64,000 bases of DNA from Streptomyces asoensis (GCF_016860545.1 NZ_BNEB01000001.1:124001-188000); one strand, 5' to 3'. Counted from the stretch's first letter, positions 26,886 to 36,262 are shown. Made by a program: numbers and translations. The notes: generated by a model from the sequence alone, not told the origin.

Positions 26886-27694
26886 GACTTCTTGGCCTTT
26901 GCGGTCCGAGCGGCGACCCAGACGGCGACCGCGATCAGGGCACCGAGACCGAAGATCCAGGCGAACAGGCCCTCACTGACCGGCCCGAGGCCGCCCAGCT
27001 CCAGACCACCGGGGTTGTCGGTCTCGTCGCTGTTGACCGCGTGCAGGTACGCGATGATGTCCTTCTTGTTCTGCTCCGACAGGGTGGTGTCGGGGAAGGA
27101 AGGCATGTTCTGCGGGCCGGTCTGCATGGCCTCGTAGATGTGCTTCGGTTCCACGTCCTCGAGGGTCGGGGCGAACTTGCCCTTGGTGAGGGCACCACCC
27201 TTACCGGTGAAGTTGTGGCACTGCGCGCAGTTGGTGCGGAACAGCTCACCGCCCTTGGCGATGTCCGCGCCCTCCGGGCCGTACTCGGCGTCGGTCGGGA
27301 CGGCCGGGCCGGCGCCCAGGGAGGAGATGAACGCGGCGAGCTGGTCGATCTCGGCCTGCGTGTAGATGACCTTCTTCTTCGGCACCTGGGCGCCCTGGGA
27401 GGTCGCGGCGGGCATACGCCCGGTGCCGACCTGGAAGTCGACGGCCGCGGCACCCACGCCGACCAGGCTCGGGCCGTCGGAGGTCCCCTGACCACCGGTG
27501 CCGTGGCAGCTTGCGCAGCCGACGGCGTAGAGCTTCTTGCCCTCGTCGATGGTGAGGGACTGGGCGGTGTCGTCTGCCTGCGCCTTGCTCGCGGGCGCGA
27601 ACGCGGCGTACAGCCCCCCGGTGGCCGCCAGCGCGAGGAGTAGGACGACGAGCGCCGCCAGCGGATGGCGTCGTCGTGCGGAGAGCTTTTTCAC
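26882..27694 (-). CDS. qcrC: cytochrome bc1 di-haem cytochrome c subunit
   Basis: 270 residues. Two CxxCH haem c sites: C60-ASC-H64 and C156-AQC-H160. An N-terminal membrane helix (about 11-35) and a C-terminal helix (about 240-262) hold the domain outside. It carries electrons directly to the aa3 oxidase, as actinobacteria lack soluble cytochrome c (established for this complex). The GTG start is set by the frame and the KKLSARRR signal-like N-terminus. Downstream qcrA overlaps by 4 nt; ctaE is 65 bp upstream on the same strand. Confidence 0.96.
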   Translation of the reverse strand: MKKLSARRRHPLAALVVLLLALAATGGLYAAFAPASKAQADDTAQSLTIDEGKKLYAVGCASCHGTGGQGTSDGPSLVGVGAAAVDFQVGTGRMPAATSQGAQVPKKKVIYTQAEIDQLAAFISSLGAGPAVPTDAEYGPEGADIAKGGELFRTNCAQCHNFTGKGGALTKGKFAPTLEDVEPKHIYEAMQTGPQNMPSFPDTTLSEQNKKDIIAYLHAVNSDETDNPGGLELGGLGPVSEGLFAWIFGLGALIAVAVWVAARTAKAKKS

Positions 27695-27759
27695 GGATTA
27701 CCCCGGTGTCAGGATCTTCTGCGTCGATGCTTGGGATGTGCGGGAGCGAGCGTGCCCGG

Positions 27760-28380
27760 CTACTTGATCATGTAGATCGTGGCGAAGAGGCCGATCCAGA
27801 CGACATCGACGAAGTGCCAGTAGTAGGACACGACGATGGCCGCGGTCGCCTGCTCGTGGGTGAACCTCTTGGCCGCGTAGGTGCGTCCGAGAACGAACAG
27901 GAAGGCGATGAGGCCGCCCGTCACGTGCATGCCGTGGAAGCCGGTGGTCAGGTAGAACACCGAGCCGTACGGGTCGGAGGAGAGCGAGAGCCCGTCCTTC
28001 TTCACCAGCTCCGTGTACTCGTAGATCTGACCGCCGATGAAGATCGCACCCATGATGAAGGTGACGATGAACCACATCCTGAGCTTCTTCACGTCACCGC
28101 GCTCGGCGGCGAAGACGCCGAGCTGGCAGGTGAGGGAGGAGAGCACCAGGATCGTGGTGTTGGTGGCCGAGAACGGGAAGTTCAGGGCCTCGGCCATTTC
28201 CTTCCAGTGATCTGGACCCGTCACCGATCGCAGGGTGAAGTACATCGCGAAGAGGGCCGCGAAGAACATCAGCTCGGAGCTCAGCCAGATGATGGTTCCG
28301 ACGCTGGTGAGGTTCGGCCGATTGACCGACGGGTGCGCGTGCCCGGTATCTACTGTCGTTGCTGTCGCCACGACCGACAT
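27760..28380 (-). CDS. ctaE: cytochrome c oxidase subunit III
   Basis: 206 residues with five membrane helices, the short actinobacterial form. Family blocks [23 protein letters not shown] and [10 protein letters not shown] are all present. It is the first gene of ctaE-qcrC-qcrA-qcrB, read towards lower coordinates. The ATG lies inside a 19-bp perfect palindrome; AAGGG about 9 nt upstream is the ribosome site. It belongs with ctaCDF, 2 kb away, across two unrelated genes. Confidence 0.96.
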   Translation of the reverse strand: MSVVATATTVDTGHAHPSVNRPNLTSVGTIIWLSSELMFFAALFAMYFTLRSVTGPDHWKEMAEALNFPFSATNTTILVLSSLTCQLGVFAAERGDVKKLRMWFIVTFIMGAIFIGGQIYEYTELVKKDGLSLSSDPYGSVFYLTTGFHGMHVTGGLIAFLFVLGRTYAAKRFTHEQATAAIVVSYYWHFVDVVWIGLFATIYMIK

Positions 28381-28390
28381 TATGTCGGTC
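28372..28390. promoter_or_regulatory. 19-bp perfect palindrome over the ctaE start codon
   Basis: GACCGACAT-T-ATGTCGGTC: 9-bp arms and a single central base. The ctaE ATG is 28380-28378. It may be a protein operator, or an RNA stem hiding the start codon. Confidence 0.6.
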
Positions 28391-28483
28391 CCTTATCCCG
28401 CCCTCACTCCGGGGGGTGCCGTTCGGAGTGTTCGCACCCTGTGTAGTGCCCGTATGGCCCATCGAAGTGGTGTTCCAAGCGGT

Positions 28484-28510
28484 GTTGACGGCGTGTGGGA
28501 GCGGGTAGCA
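28484..28510 (+). promoter_or_regulatory. possible promoter of the pseudo-receiver gene
   Basis: TTGACG-N15-TAGCAT about 50 bp before the ATG at 28559. The hexamers are good HrdB-type matches; the 15-nt spacer is shorter than the usual 16-18. Confidence 0.4.
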
Positions 28511-28558
28511 TCCGCGGCATCGGTTCTGTCCGTACGACGCTGATGTCACGGAGGAAGC

Positions 28559-28963
28559 ATGCAGGCGACCGCCACGGTGCTGGTCTACAGCGACGACTCC
28601 AACACCCGCGAGCAGGTACGCCTCGCGGCCGGACGCAGGCCCGCGCCGGACGTCCCGGTGGTGGAGTTCGTGGAGTGCGCGACGCCGCAGGCGGTGGTGC
28701 GTGAGCTGGACAAGGGCGGGATCGACGTCGTCGTCCTGGACGGCGAGGCCGCGCCCATGGGCGGCATGGGACTGTGCCGGCAGATCAAGGACGAGGTCTT
28801 CCGGTGCCCGCCGGTGCTTCTCCTCATCGGCCGGCCCCAGGACGCCTGGCTCGCGACCTGGAGCCGCGCCGACGCGGCCGTGACGCTGCCCGTGGAGCCC
28901 GTGGAGCTGGCCTCGGCCCTGGCGTCCCTGCTCCGCCGCGCGAGCCTCCAGCAGAGCGCCTAG
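28559..28963 (+). CDS. receiver-like (pseudo-receiver) domain protein
   Basis: 134 residues forming a single CheY-like domain. The acidic pair (D12, D13) and the phospho-acceptor position D61 (VVVLDGE) are kept. The invariant lysine is missing: its region reads AVTLPVEP. There is no output domain. Phosphorylation may be lost or unusual, so it could act by binding a partner. The ATG has GGAGGA upstream. It sits between ctaE and the L,D-transpeptidase within the cytochrome block, and is divergent from ctaE. A link with respiration is by position only. Confidence 0.75.
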   Translation: MQATATVLVYSDDSNTREQVRLAAGRRPAPDVPVVEFVECATPQAVVRELDKGGIDVVVLDGEAAPMGGMGLCRQIKDEVFRCPPVLLLIGRPQDAWLATWSRADAAVTLPVEPVELASALASLLRRASLQQSA

Positions 28964-28979
28964 GGGCCCGCGGGGGGCG

Positions 28980-29001
28980 TGGGGACGGCCCCGCGTCCCC
29001 A
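28980..29001. terminator. weak hairpin between convergent genes
   Basis: TGGGGAC-N8-GTCCCCA, 7-bp stem, in the 44-bp gap between the pseudo-receiver gene and the L,D-transpeptidase gene. Possible bidirectional terminator. Confidence 0.4.
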
Positions 29002-29007
29002 GCCGTC

Positions 29008-30261
29008 CTACACCGCGGCCGGACGCAGTCTCGAGGTGTCCTGTTCCGTCTTCTGCTTCCCGCCGGTCAGCGCGCTGCCCTTGGTCCACTTCTTCCAGTC
29101 CAGGTTCCAGTCGCCGAAGCCGTTGCCGAAGGTCTCCATCGTGTTGCCGTCGCTGTTGACGACCTGGACGACGTCGCCCTGGCGGACGTTGTCGAAGAAC
29201 CACTCCGCGTTGGACGTGCTCATGCCGGTGCAGCCGTGGCTGACGTTGGCGTACCCCTGGGAGCCCACGGACCAGGGCGCGGCGTGGACGTACTCGCCGC
29301 TCCAGGTGACGCGGGTGGCGTAGTACACCGGCAGGTCGTAGGAGTCCGAGGAGCCCTCCGCGATGCCCACGGTGGTGCCGCGCATCCGTACGAAGTACTC
29401 CTTGCCCAGGACGACCTTGACACCGTTGCGGGTCTCGAAGCCGGGCTTGCCGGTGGTGACGGGGATCTGGTTGATCTCCTCGTTGTTCTTGAAGACCGTC
29501 ATGGAGTGCGAGGACGCGTCCGTGACGGCGATCACCCGGTCCCCGATCGTGAGCTTGAGTTCCTTGGCGGGGCCGCCCCAAAGCCGGTCGCTGATCTTGA
29601 TGCCGTCCAGGTTGCTGTGGACGCGGACGGTGGCGTGCGCGGGCCAGTAGTCCTTGGGGCGGTAGTGGAGCTCCTTGTCGTCCACCCAGTGCCAGCCGCC
29701 CTGCACGGAAGGGGTCGAGTCGACCTTGAGGGCCCGCTCGACGACGGCCCGCTGGGCGGGGTCCTTGATCGGCTGGTCCAGCTTGGCGGTGACCGGCTGG
29801 CCGACGCCGTACTCGCCCGCGTCGGGGCCGAACTCGACCGCGAGGCGCTTCTTGGCGGTGGGCTTGCCGGTGTCGAAGGTCAGGACGCGGCGGCCGGGGG
29901 CCCCGTCGTCGTCCTCCGTGCTCACGCGGACCGTGTAGTGGGCGTTCGCGGCGAGCGGCTCGGTGCTGTGCCACCGGGTGCCGTCGGCGGCGAGTTCGCC
30001 CGCCACCCAGCGGCCTGTGCCGTCCACGGCGGTGACGTCCGTGATGCGGTCGTCGTCCTCCGCGGTGACCTCCAGGGGCTTGTCGGGGTCGGTCTTCTTC
30101 CCGTCGCCGCCGGAGGTGTTGAAGGAGATCTGGTCCGTCGCGTCGTAGGGACGCGAGGAGAGCGGGTCGTCGTTCGAGCCGCAGGCGCTTGCTACCGCGC
30201 CCAGGGCGATCACCAGCAGGGTGCAGCCCGCGACGGTGCGAGGGCGGGGTTCGTGGCTCAT
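29008..30261 (-). CDS. L,D-transpeptidase lipoprotein
   Basis: 417 residues. Signal peptide with lipobox ASAC27, then Ig-like domain(s) about 60-260, then the YkuD catalytic domain with SHGCTGMS (H342, C344). This is the architecture of mycobacterial LdtMt2-type enzymes, which make 3-3 peptidoglycan cross-links. Start ATG 30261 has TAGCGT 6 nt upstream and no ribosome site, so a leaderless mRNA is likely. It lies between the two cytochrome gene groups and after the ctaF terminator, so it is transcribed separately. Confidence 0.92.
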   Translation of the reverse strand: MSHEPRPRTVAGCTLLVIALGAVASACGSNDDPLSSRPYDATDQISFNTSGGDGKKTDPDKPLEVTAEDDDRITDVTAVDGTGRWVAGELAADGTRWHSTEPLAANAHYTVRVSTEDDDGAPGRRVLTFDTGKPTAKKRLAVEFGPDAGEYGVGQPVTAKLDQPIKDPAQRAVVERALKVDSTPSVQGGWHWVDDKELHYRPKDYWPAHATVRVHSNLDGIKISDRLWGGPAKELKLTIGDRVIAVTDASSHSMTVFKNNEEINQIPVTTGKPGFETRNGVKVVLGKEYFVRMRGTTVGIAEGSSDSYDLPVYYATRVTWSGEYVHAAPWSVGSQGYANVSHGCTGMSTSNAEWFFDNVRQGDVVQVVNSDGNTMETFGNGFGDWNLDWKKWTKGSALTGGKQKTEQDTSRLRPAAV

Positions 30262-30273
30262 GGCTTCACGCTA
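30262..30273 (-). promoter_or_regulatory. -10-like TAGCGT, 6 nt before the L,D-transpeptidase start
   Basis: Minus strand TAGCGT (30273-30268), GAAGCC, ATG; no Shine-Dalgarno. Confidence 0.5.
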
Positions 30274-30341
30274 GGGAGCCGGGTGGGCCGCGGCGCGCTG
30301 GGTGACACGGACGGCGGACCGCGGTTACGGCAAAAGCGTGA

Positions 30342-30371
30342 GCCCGGACGCTCCTGACGGAGTGTCCGGGC
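30342..30371 (-). terminator. terminator after ctaF
   Basis: 13-position stem GCCCGGACGCTCC / GGAGTGTCCGGGC (one G-T pair) with a TGAC loop, 22 bp after the ctaF stop. It ends the ctaC-ctaD-ctaF transcript. Confidence 0.75.
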
Positions 30372-30392
30372 CCGGCGCGTGTTCAGCGCGTG

Positions 30393-30791
30393 TTACTGGG
30401 TGCGGTTCTCACCGCGGTAGTACTCGAAGACCCATCCCCACAGGCCGATGAGAACCATCGGGAGGGAGAAGTACAGCAGCCACCAGCCGACGGCGACCCC
30501 CAGGAAGGCGAGGGCGCCACCGATGCCGAGCGCGAGCGGCTGCCAGCTGTGCGGGCTGAAGAAGCCCAGTTCGCCGGCGTCGTCCGCGACGTCCGCCTCC
30601 TTGTTGTCCTGCGCGCCCGCGTCGACCCGCCGGGCGGTGAAGCCCAGGTAGAAGCCGATCATGATGCACAGGCCGAAGGCCAGGAAGAGGGCCGTGGTAC
30701 CGGCCGGCTCCTTCGACCACACGCCATAGACGATCGCCATGACGAGGACGAAGACGCTCAGCCAGACGAACATCTTGCCCTGGATCTTCAC
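30393..30791 (-). CDS. ctaF: cytochrome c oxidase subunit IV (actinobacterial type)
   Basis: 132 residues, four membrane helices in two pairs, as expected for actinobacterial Cta[21 protein letters not shown] is the third helix region. It is an accessory subunit of the aa3 oxidase without its own cofactor. The start overlaps the ctaD stop by 4 nt (ATGA), so it is coupled to ctaD. Confidence 0.95.
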   Translation of the reverse strand: MKIQGKMFVWLSVFVLVMAIVYGVWSKEPAGTTALFLAFGLCIMIGFYLGFTARRVDAGAQDNKEADVADDAGELGFFSPHSWQPLALGIGGALAFLGVAVGWWLLYFSLPMVLIGLWGWVFEYYRGENRTQ

Positions 30792-32524
30792 TTGCCGGCC
30801 TCCTTGCTGCCCGAGATGGCACTGGCACCGTGGCCGGCGTGCTCCAGCTGCTCGAGCGCGGCGATCTCGGGGTGGTGCAGGTCGAACGCCGGGGATTCAC
30901 TGCGGATCCGCGGCAGGGTGAGGAAGTTGTGGCGCGGCGGCGGGCACGAGGTCGCCCACTCCAGGGAGCGGCCGTAGCCCCACGGGTCGTCGACACCGAC
31001 CGGCTTGCCGTACTTGGCGGTCTTCCACACGTTGTAGAAGAACGGCAGGACGGACAGACCGAGCACGAACGAGCTGATCGTGGAGATCGTGTTCAGGGCG
31101 GTGAAGCCGTCGGCCGCCAGGTAGTCGGCGTACCGGCGCGGCATGCCCTCGGCACCCAGCCAGTGCTGGACCAGGAAGGTGCCGTGGAAGCCGACGAACA
31201 GCGTCCAGAAGGTGATCTTGCCGAGGCGCTCGTCGAGCATCTTGCCGGTGAACTTCGGCCACCAGAAGTGGAAGCCGGAGAACATCGCGAAGACGACGGT
31301 GCCGAAGACGACGTAGTGGAAGTGCGCCACCACGAAGTACGAGTCCGAGACGTGGAAGTCCATCGGCGGCGAGGCCAGGATGACGCCGGTCAGACCACCG
31401 AAGGTGAAGGTGATGAGGAAGCCGGTCGCCCACAGCATCGGTGTCTCGAAGGACAGCGAGCCCTTCCACATCGTGCCGATCCAGTTGAAGAACTTCACAC
31501 CCGTCGGGACGGCGATGAGGAACGTCATGAAGGAGAAGAACGGCAGCAGCACGCCACCCGTGACGTACATGTGGTGCGCCCACACGGTCACGGACAGACC
31601 GGCGATCGAGATGGTCGCGGCGATCAGGCCCATGTAGCCGAACATCGGCTTGCGGGAGAACACCGGGATCACTTCGGAGATGATGCCGAAGAACGGCAAG
31701 GCGATGATGTACACCTCTGGATGGCCGAAGAACCAGAAGAGGTGTTGCCACAGCAACGCGCCGCCGTTGGCCGCGTCGAAGACATGGGCACCGAACTTGC
31801 GGTCCGCCTCCAGGGCGAACAGCGCGGCCGCCAGGACCGGGAAGGCCAGCAGGACCAGGACACCGGTCAGCAGGACGTTCCAGGTGAAGATCGGCATACG
31901 GAACATCGTCATGCCGGGCGCGCGCATGCAGATGATCGTGGTGATGAAGTTGACCGAGCCGAGGATGGTGCCGAAGCCGGAGAAGGCCAGACCCATGATC
32001 CACATGTCGGCGCCGATACCGGGGCTGCGGACGGCGTCCGACAGCGGGGCGTAGGCGAACCAGCCGAAGTCGGCCGCACCCTGCGGGGTGAGGAAGCCGG
32101 CCACCGCGATCAGCGAGCCGAACAGGTACAGCCAGTAGGCGAACATGTTCAGCCGCGGGAACGCGACGTCGGGGGCGCCGATCTGGAGCGGCATGATCCA
32201 GTTCGTGAAGCCGGCGAACAGCGGCGTCGCGAACATCAGCAGCATGATCGTGCCGTGCATCGTGAACGCCTGGTTGAACTGCTCGTTCGACATGAACTGC
32301 AGGCCCGGCCGGGCGAGCTCGGCGCGCATGAGCAACGCCATGACGCCACCGATGCAGAAGAACGCGAACGACGTGACCAGGTACAACGTACCGATGGTCT
32401 TGTGGTCGGTGGTCGTCAGCCACTTCACCACGACGTTGCCGGGCTGCTTGCGCCTGACCGGCAGCTCGTTCTCGTACGAGTCCTCAGCTGCGGAGGCACC
32501 CTGGGGTTCGTTGAGGATGCTCAC
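30788..32524 (-). CDS. ctaD: cytochrome c oxidase subunit I
   Basis: 578 residues with twelve membrane helices. It holds haem a, haem a3 and CuB. Ligand histidines lie in [17 protein letters not shown] (H with the cross-linked Y), AHHMYVTG and [10 protein letters not shown]; the K- and D-channel residues are in the usual places. The start is the GTG at 32524 (VSILNEP), which overlaps the ctaC stop as GTGA; the frame is open to 32857 inside ctaC. The C-terminal about 70 residues form the hydrophilic tail common to actinobacteria. Confidence 0.96.
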   Translation of the reverse strand: MSILNEPQGASAAEDSYENELPVRRKQPGNVVVKWLTTTDHKTIGTLYLVTSFAFFCIGGVMALLMRAELARPGLQFMSNEQFNQAFTMHGTIMLLMFATPLFAGFTNWIMPLQIGAPDVAFPRLNMFAYWLYLFGSLIAVAGFLTPQGAADFGWFAYAPLSDAVRSPGIGADMWIMGLAFSGFGTILGSVNFITTIICMRAPGMTMFRMPIFTWNVLLTGVLVLLAFPVLAAALFALEADRKFGAHVFDAANGGALLWQHLFWFFGHPEVYIIALPFFGIISEVIPVFSRKPMFGYMGLIAATISIAGLSVTVWAHHMYVTGGVLLPFFSFMTFLIAVPTGVKFFNWIGTMWKGSLSFETPMLWATGFLITFTFGGLTGVILASPPMDFHVSDSYFVVAHFHYVVFGTVVFAMFSGFHFWWPKFTGKMLDERLGKITFWTLFVGFHGTFLVQHWLGAEGMPRRYADYLAADGFTALNTISTISSFVLGLSVLPFFYNVWKTAKYGKPVGVDDPWGYGRSLEWATSCPPPRHNFLTLPRIRSESPAFDLHHPEIAALEQLEHAGHGASAISGSKEAGK

Positions 32525-33480
32525 AGGACGTTCGACTCCCGGTTCTTCTCGGGGCTCGTTTGCTCGATGCCGGCCGGAACGTAACCGGTCTGCCCACTCT
32601 TGGCGAGGTCCTTCAGGTGCTGCTCGTAGCGCTCCTGGGAGACGACCTTCACGTTGAAGAGCATCCGGGAGTGGTCGACGCCGCAGAGCTCGGCGCACTT
32701 GCCCAGGAACGTGCCCTCGTGGTTGGGGGTCACCTGGAAGGAGTTGGTGTGGCCCGGGATGACGTCCTGCTTCATCAGGAACGGCACCACCCAGAAGGAG
32801 TGGATGACGTCCCGCGAGGTGAGGACGAAGCGGACCGTCTTGCCCTCGGGGAGCCACAGGGTCGGACCGGGGTTGTTGGTCTGCGGGTTCCGCTCACCGG
32901 GAGTACCGCAGGTGTAGACGCCGCCGGCGTTGTCGGGGAAGTCCGTCTTGAACCGGTCCGGGATGGCGGCCAGGTTCTTGTCGGTCTTCGCGTTCCCGGT
33001 GGAACCGTCGACGTTCTCGATGTAGTTGAAGCACCAGCTCCACTGGAAGCCGACCACGTTCACCGTGACGTCGGGCTTCTTGTCGAGGCTGAGCAGCTTC
33101 GACTCGTCACGGGCCGTGAAGTAGAAGAGGACCGAGACGATGATGATCGGCACGACCGTGTACAGCGCCTCGATCGGCATGTTGTACCGGGTCTGCGGAG
33201 GAACTTCGACCTTTGTGCGGCTGCGCCGGTGGAAGAAAGCACTCCACAGGATCAGGCCCCACACCAGCACGCCGGTGGCCAGCGCGGCTGCCCACGAGCC
33301 CTGCCACAGGGAGAGGATCCGCGGAGCCTCTTCTGTGACCGGGGTGGGCATACCAAGGCGGGGGAAGTCCTTGTATGTGCAACCGGTGGCGGTCGCCAGG
33401 ACCAGGCCCGCGGTCATTGCCTGGAGCAGCTTCCGCCGCATCGGGCGCCGCGGCGAGCGGTCGGAGCCGTTGGGACTCAC
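32521..33480 (-). CDS. ctaC: cytochrome c oxidase subunit II, lipoprotein type
   Basis: 319 residues. The N-terminus carries a lipobox ATGC34, two membrane helices follow, then the CuA domain. CuA ligands are complete: H227 in DVIHSF, C262, E264, C266, H270 and M273 in [12 protein letters not shown]. The GTG at 33480 has GGGAAGG 6 nt upstream; the ATG at codon 14 has none. It leads the ctaC-ctaD-ctaF operon. An 8-bp inverted repeat lies 84-112 bp upstream. It receives electrons from the bcc complex through QcrC. Confidence 0.95.
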   Translation of the reverse strand: MSPNGSDRSPRRPMRRKLLQAMTAGLVLATATGCTYKDFPRLGMPTPVTEEAPRILSLWQGSWAAALATGVLVWGLILWSAFFHRRSRTKVEVPPQTRYNMPIEALYTVVPIIIVSVLFYFTARDESKLLSLDKKPDVTVNVVGFQWSWCFNYIENVDGSTGNAKTDKNLAAIPDRFKTDFPDNAGGVYTCGTPGERNPQTNNPGPTLWLPEGKTVRFVLTSRDVIHSFWVVPFLMKQDVIPGHTNSFQVTPNHEGTFLGKCAELCGVDHSRMLFNVKVVSQERYEQHLKDLAKSGQTGYVPAGIEQTSPEKNRESNVL

Positions 33481-33563
33481 GTAGCGCCTTCCCGAGAGTC
33501 TCGCCCGCGCGGTTGGCTGCGGCCTGCCTTCTCGGTGGTCGGTCGCCGCCCTGCGTCGGGCAG

Positions 33564-33592
33564 GGGTTTGGATGTTTATGCGGACCAAACCC
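33564..33592. promoter_or_regulatory. inverted repeat upstream of ctaC
   Basis: GGGTTTGG (33564-33571) and CCAAACCC (33585-33592) with an A/T-rich 13-bp centre. It lies in the ctaC promoter region; likely regulator site or promoter-linked stem. The rest of 33481-33776 has a small CACCCC-GAA-GGGGTG hairpin (33645-33659), a 31-bp repeat (33715-33745) and the -10 of the next gene. Confidence 0.5.
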
Positions 33593-33714
33593 TAGCCGAC
33601 GCCCTCCGGGGGTTCGCGGGGAGGGTGGCATACGCGCCGCGGGTCACCCCGAAGGGGTGGGGACGGGCGCCTAATAGGTCGTCAATGCGGGTTGTGTGGC
33701 GACTCCGGGCCGGT

Positions 33715-33745
33715 GGGGGCCGTTCGCGCGGTTCCCCGCGCCCCT
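33715..33745 (+). repeat. 31-bp interspersed repeat, copy 1
   Basis: Matches the copy at 63195-63225 in 28 of 31 positions; both end GTTCCCCGCGCCCCT. It looks like a common Streptomyces intergenic repeat (from memory). Confidence 0.75.
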
Positions 33746-33764
33746 GGACGACCGGCCCCCGCTC

Positions 33765-33776
33765 TACGGTTGAGGT
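33765..33776 (+). promoter_or_regulatory. -10-like TACGGT, 6 nt before the desulfurase start
   Basis: TACGGT-TGAGGT-GTG with no separate Shine-Dalgarno sequence. A leaderless start at 33777 is likely. Confidence 0.45.
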
Positions 33777-35168
33777 GTGTCCTACTTCGACGCCGCTTCC
33801 GCCGCGCCCCTGCACCCCGTCGCCCGTGAGGCGCTCTCGGCCTCCCTCGACGACGGGTGGGCCGACCCCGCACGCCTCTACAAGGAGGGGCGGCGGGCCC
33901 GGCTGCTGCTCGACGCCGCCCGGGAGGCGGCGGCCGACGCGGTGGGCTGCCGCCCGGACGAACTGGTCTTCACCTCTTCCGGAACGCGGGCCGTGCACAC
34001 CGGGATCGCGGGCGCCCTGGCGGGCCGGCGACGGGTCGGACGTCACCTGATCGTGTCAGCCGTCGAACACTCCTCGGTACTCCATTCGGCCGAGGCGTTC
34101 GAGGCGGAGGGCGGGACGGTGCACCGGGTGCCGGTGACCCGCACCGGCGCGGTCGCCGTCGAGTCGTACGCCGACGCGCTGCGGCCGGACACGGCGCTCG
34201 CCTGTCTCCAGTCGGCCAACCACGAGGTGGGGACCGAGCAGCCGGTGGGGGCCGTGGCCGGGCTCTGCCGGGAGTCCGGGGTGCCGCTGCTGGTGGACGC
34301 CGCCCAGTCGCTGGGCTGGGCGCGCGTCGAAGGGCCCTGGTCGCTGCTCACGGCGAGTGCGCACAAGTGGGGCGGGCCCGCGGGTGTCGGTCTGCTCGCC
34401 GTGCGCAAGGGGGTCCGGTTCGCGCCGCTGGGGCCCTCGGACGAGCGGGAGTCGGGCCGGGCGGCCGGGTTCGAGAACATCCCGGCGATCGTGGCCGCGG
34501 CGGCCTCGCTGCGGGCGGTGCGGTCGCAGGCGGCGGCCGAGGCGGTGCGGCTGCGTGAGCTGACCGCGCGGATCCGGGCCCGGGTGGGGGCCGTCGTCCC
34601 GGACGTGGAGGTGGTCGGGGATCCGGAGCGGCGGCTGCCGGGGATCGTCACCTTCTCCTGTCTGTACGTGGACGGAGAGGCATTGCTGCACGAGCTGGAC
34701 CGGGAGGGGTTCTCCGTCTCCTCCGGGTCGTCCTGCACCAGCAGCACGCTGACGCCCAGCCATGTGCTGCGGGCGATGGGGGTGCTGAGTGAGGGAAACG
34801 TGCGGGTCTCGTTGCCGGCCGGCGCCGCCGTGGAGGACGTGGAGAGGTTTCTCGCCGTGCTGCCCGGCGCGGTCGCGGGGGTGCGGGAGAAGCTCGGGGC
34901 GCCCGCCGTGCCGGCGCAGGCCCCGGTGGCGGACGCGCACGGCGACGCGCTCGTCGTCGACGCCCTGGGCAAGCGGTGCCCGATCCCCGTCATCGAACTG
35001 GCGAAGGTCATCGGGGACGTGCCGGTCGGCGGCACGGTGCGGGTGCTGTCCGACGACGAGGCGGCCCGCCTGGACATTCCCGCGTGGTGCGAGATGCGGG
35101 AGCAGGAGTACGTGGGTGAGGAGCCGGCGGACCGGGGCACGGCCTATCTGGTCCGCCGGCTCTCCTGA
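33777..35168 (+). CDS. cysteine desulfurase-TusA fusion protein
   Basis: 463 residues in two parts. Residues 1-375 are a PLP cysteine desulfurase with K197 (SAHKWGG), D174, H98 and a catalytic-loop cysteine C320 (SGSSCTSS). Residues 390-463 are a TusA-like sulfur carrier with KRCPIPVIEL (C401). The persulfide formed on C320 can be passed to C401 within one protein and on to an acceptor. Which pathway uses it (tRNA thiolation, cofactor or cluster) is not readable. The GTG start fits a leaderless transcript. It lies beside the oxidase operon and converges on adoK with a 1-nt gap between stops. Confidence 0.92.
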   Translation: MSYFDAASAAPLHPVAREALSASLDDGWADPARLYKEGRRARLLLDAAREAAADAVGCRPDELVFTSSGTRAVHTGIAGALAGRRRVGRHLIVSAVEHSSVLHSAEAFEAEGGTVHRVPVTRTGAVAVESYADALRPDTALACLQSANHEVGTEQPVGAVAGLCRESGVPLLVDAAQSLGWARVEGPWSLLTASAHKWGGPAGVGLLAVRKGVRFAPLGPSDERESGRAAGFENIPAIVAAAASLRAVRSQAAAEAVRLRELTARIRARVGAVVPDVEVVGDPERRLPGIVTFSCLYVDGEALLHELDREGFSVSSGSSCTSSTLTPSHVLRAMGVLSEGNVRVSLPAGAAVEDVERFLAVLPGAVAGVREKLGAPAVPAQAPVADAHGDALVVDALGKRCPIPVIELAKVIGDVPVGGTVRVLSDDEAARLDIPAWCEMREQEYVGEEPADRGTAYLVRRLS

Positions 35169-35169
35169 G

Positions 35170-36144
35170 TCACGCCAGGTGCTTGCGGACCTCGGTGGCG
35201 GCGTCGTCGCCGTAGGCCTTGGTGAAGCGGTCCATGAAGTGGGCGCGGCGCAGCTGGTACTCCTGGGTGCCGACCGTCTCGATCACGAGGGTGGCGAGCA
35301 TGCAGCCGATCTGGGCGGCGCGCTCGTGCGAGACGCCCCAGGCCAGGCCGGACAGGAAGCCGGCGCGGAAGGCGTCGCCGACGCCCGTGGGCTCGACCTT
35401 GGCCTCCTCCTCGGGGCAGCCGACCTCGATCGGGTCCTCGCCCGCCCGCTCGACGCGGACGCCGCGCGAGCCCAGGGTGGTGACGCGGTGGCCGACCTTG
35501 GAGAGGATCTCCTCGTCCGTCCAGCCCGTCTTGGACTCGATGAGGCCCTTCTCGTACTCGTTGGAGAACAGGTACGTGGCGCCCTCCAGCAGTATCCGGA
35601 TCTCGTCGCCGTTCATCCGGGCGATCTGCTGGGAGAAGTCGGCCGCGAAGGGGATCGAGCGGGAGCGGCACTCCTCCGTGTGGCGGAGCATCGCCTCCGG
35701 GTCGTCGGCGCCGATCAGGACCAGGTCCAGGCCGCCCACGCGGTCGGCGACCGTCTTCAGCTCGATGAGGCGGGCCTCGCTCATCGCGCCGGTGTAGAAG
35801 GAGCCGATCTGGTTGTGGTCGGCGTCGGTGGTGCACACGAAGCGGGCCGTGTGCAGGGTCTCGGAGATGCGGACGGACCCGGTGTCGACACCGTGCCGGT
35901 CCAGCCAGGCCCGGTACTCGTCGAAGTCCGCGCCCGCGGCGCCGACCAGCACGGGCCGGCTCCCCAGCTGTCCCATCCCGAACGCGATGTTCGCGCCGAC
36001 ACCACCCCGGCGCACGTCCAGGTTGTCGACCAGGAAGGAGAGCGAGACCGTGTGGAGCTGGTCCGCGACGAGCTGGTCCGCGAAGCGGCCGGGGAACGTC
36101 ATGAGGTGGTCGGTTGCGATGGAGCCGGTGACTGCGATGCGCAC
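35170..36144 (-). CDS. adoK: adenosine kinase (PfkB/ribokinase family)
   Basis: 324 residues, the same length as mycobacterial AdoK, which it resembles closely (for example VTGSIATDHL near the start, GGVGANIAF, GAMSEARLIEL, EPTGVGDAFRAGF with catalytic D257). It phosphorylates adenosine to AMP. The substrate-side motifs are of the AdoK type rather than ribokinase. The start is GTG 36144 with AGGAG about 10 nt upstream. It is divergent from the small gene at 36275 with 130 bp between them. Confidence 0.88.
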   Translation of the reverse strand: MRIAVTGSIATDHLMTFPGRFADQLVADQLHTVSLSFLVDNLDVRRGGVGANIAFGMGQLGSRPVLVGAAGADFDEYRAWLDRHGVDTGSVRISETLHTARFVCTTDADHNQIGSFYTGAMSEARLIELKTVADRVGGLDLVLIGADDPEAMLRHTEECRSRSIPFAADFSQQIARMNGDEIRILLEGATYLFSNEYEKGLIESKTGWTDEEILSKVGHRVTTLGSRGVRVERAGEDPIEVGCPEEEAKVEPTGVGDAFRAGFLSGLAWGVSHERAAQIGCMLATLVIETVGTQEYQLRRAHFMDRFTKAYGDDAATEVRKHLA

Positions 36145-36262
36145 GGCGAGGACTCTCCTGTGGGGAGCGGGATTGACAGTTCACGCTACCCGGTCGACCC
36201 GCGCCACTGAAGCAGCCGAAACTACCCGATAGTAGATCTTTCTTCGCGGGCTCCGACGTGCC

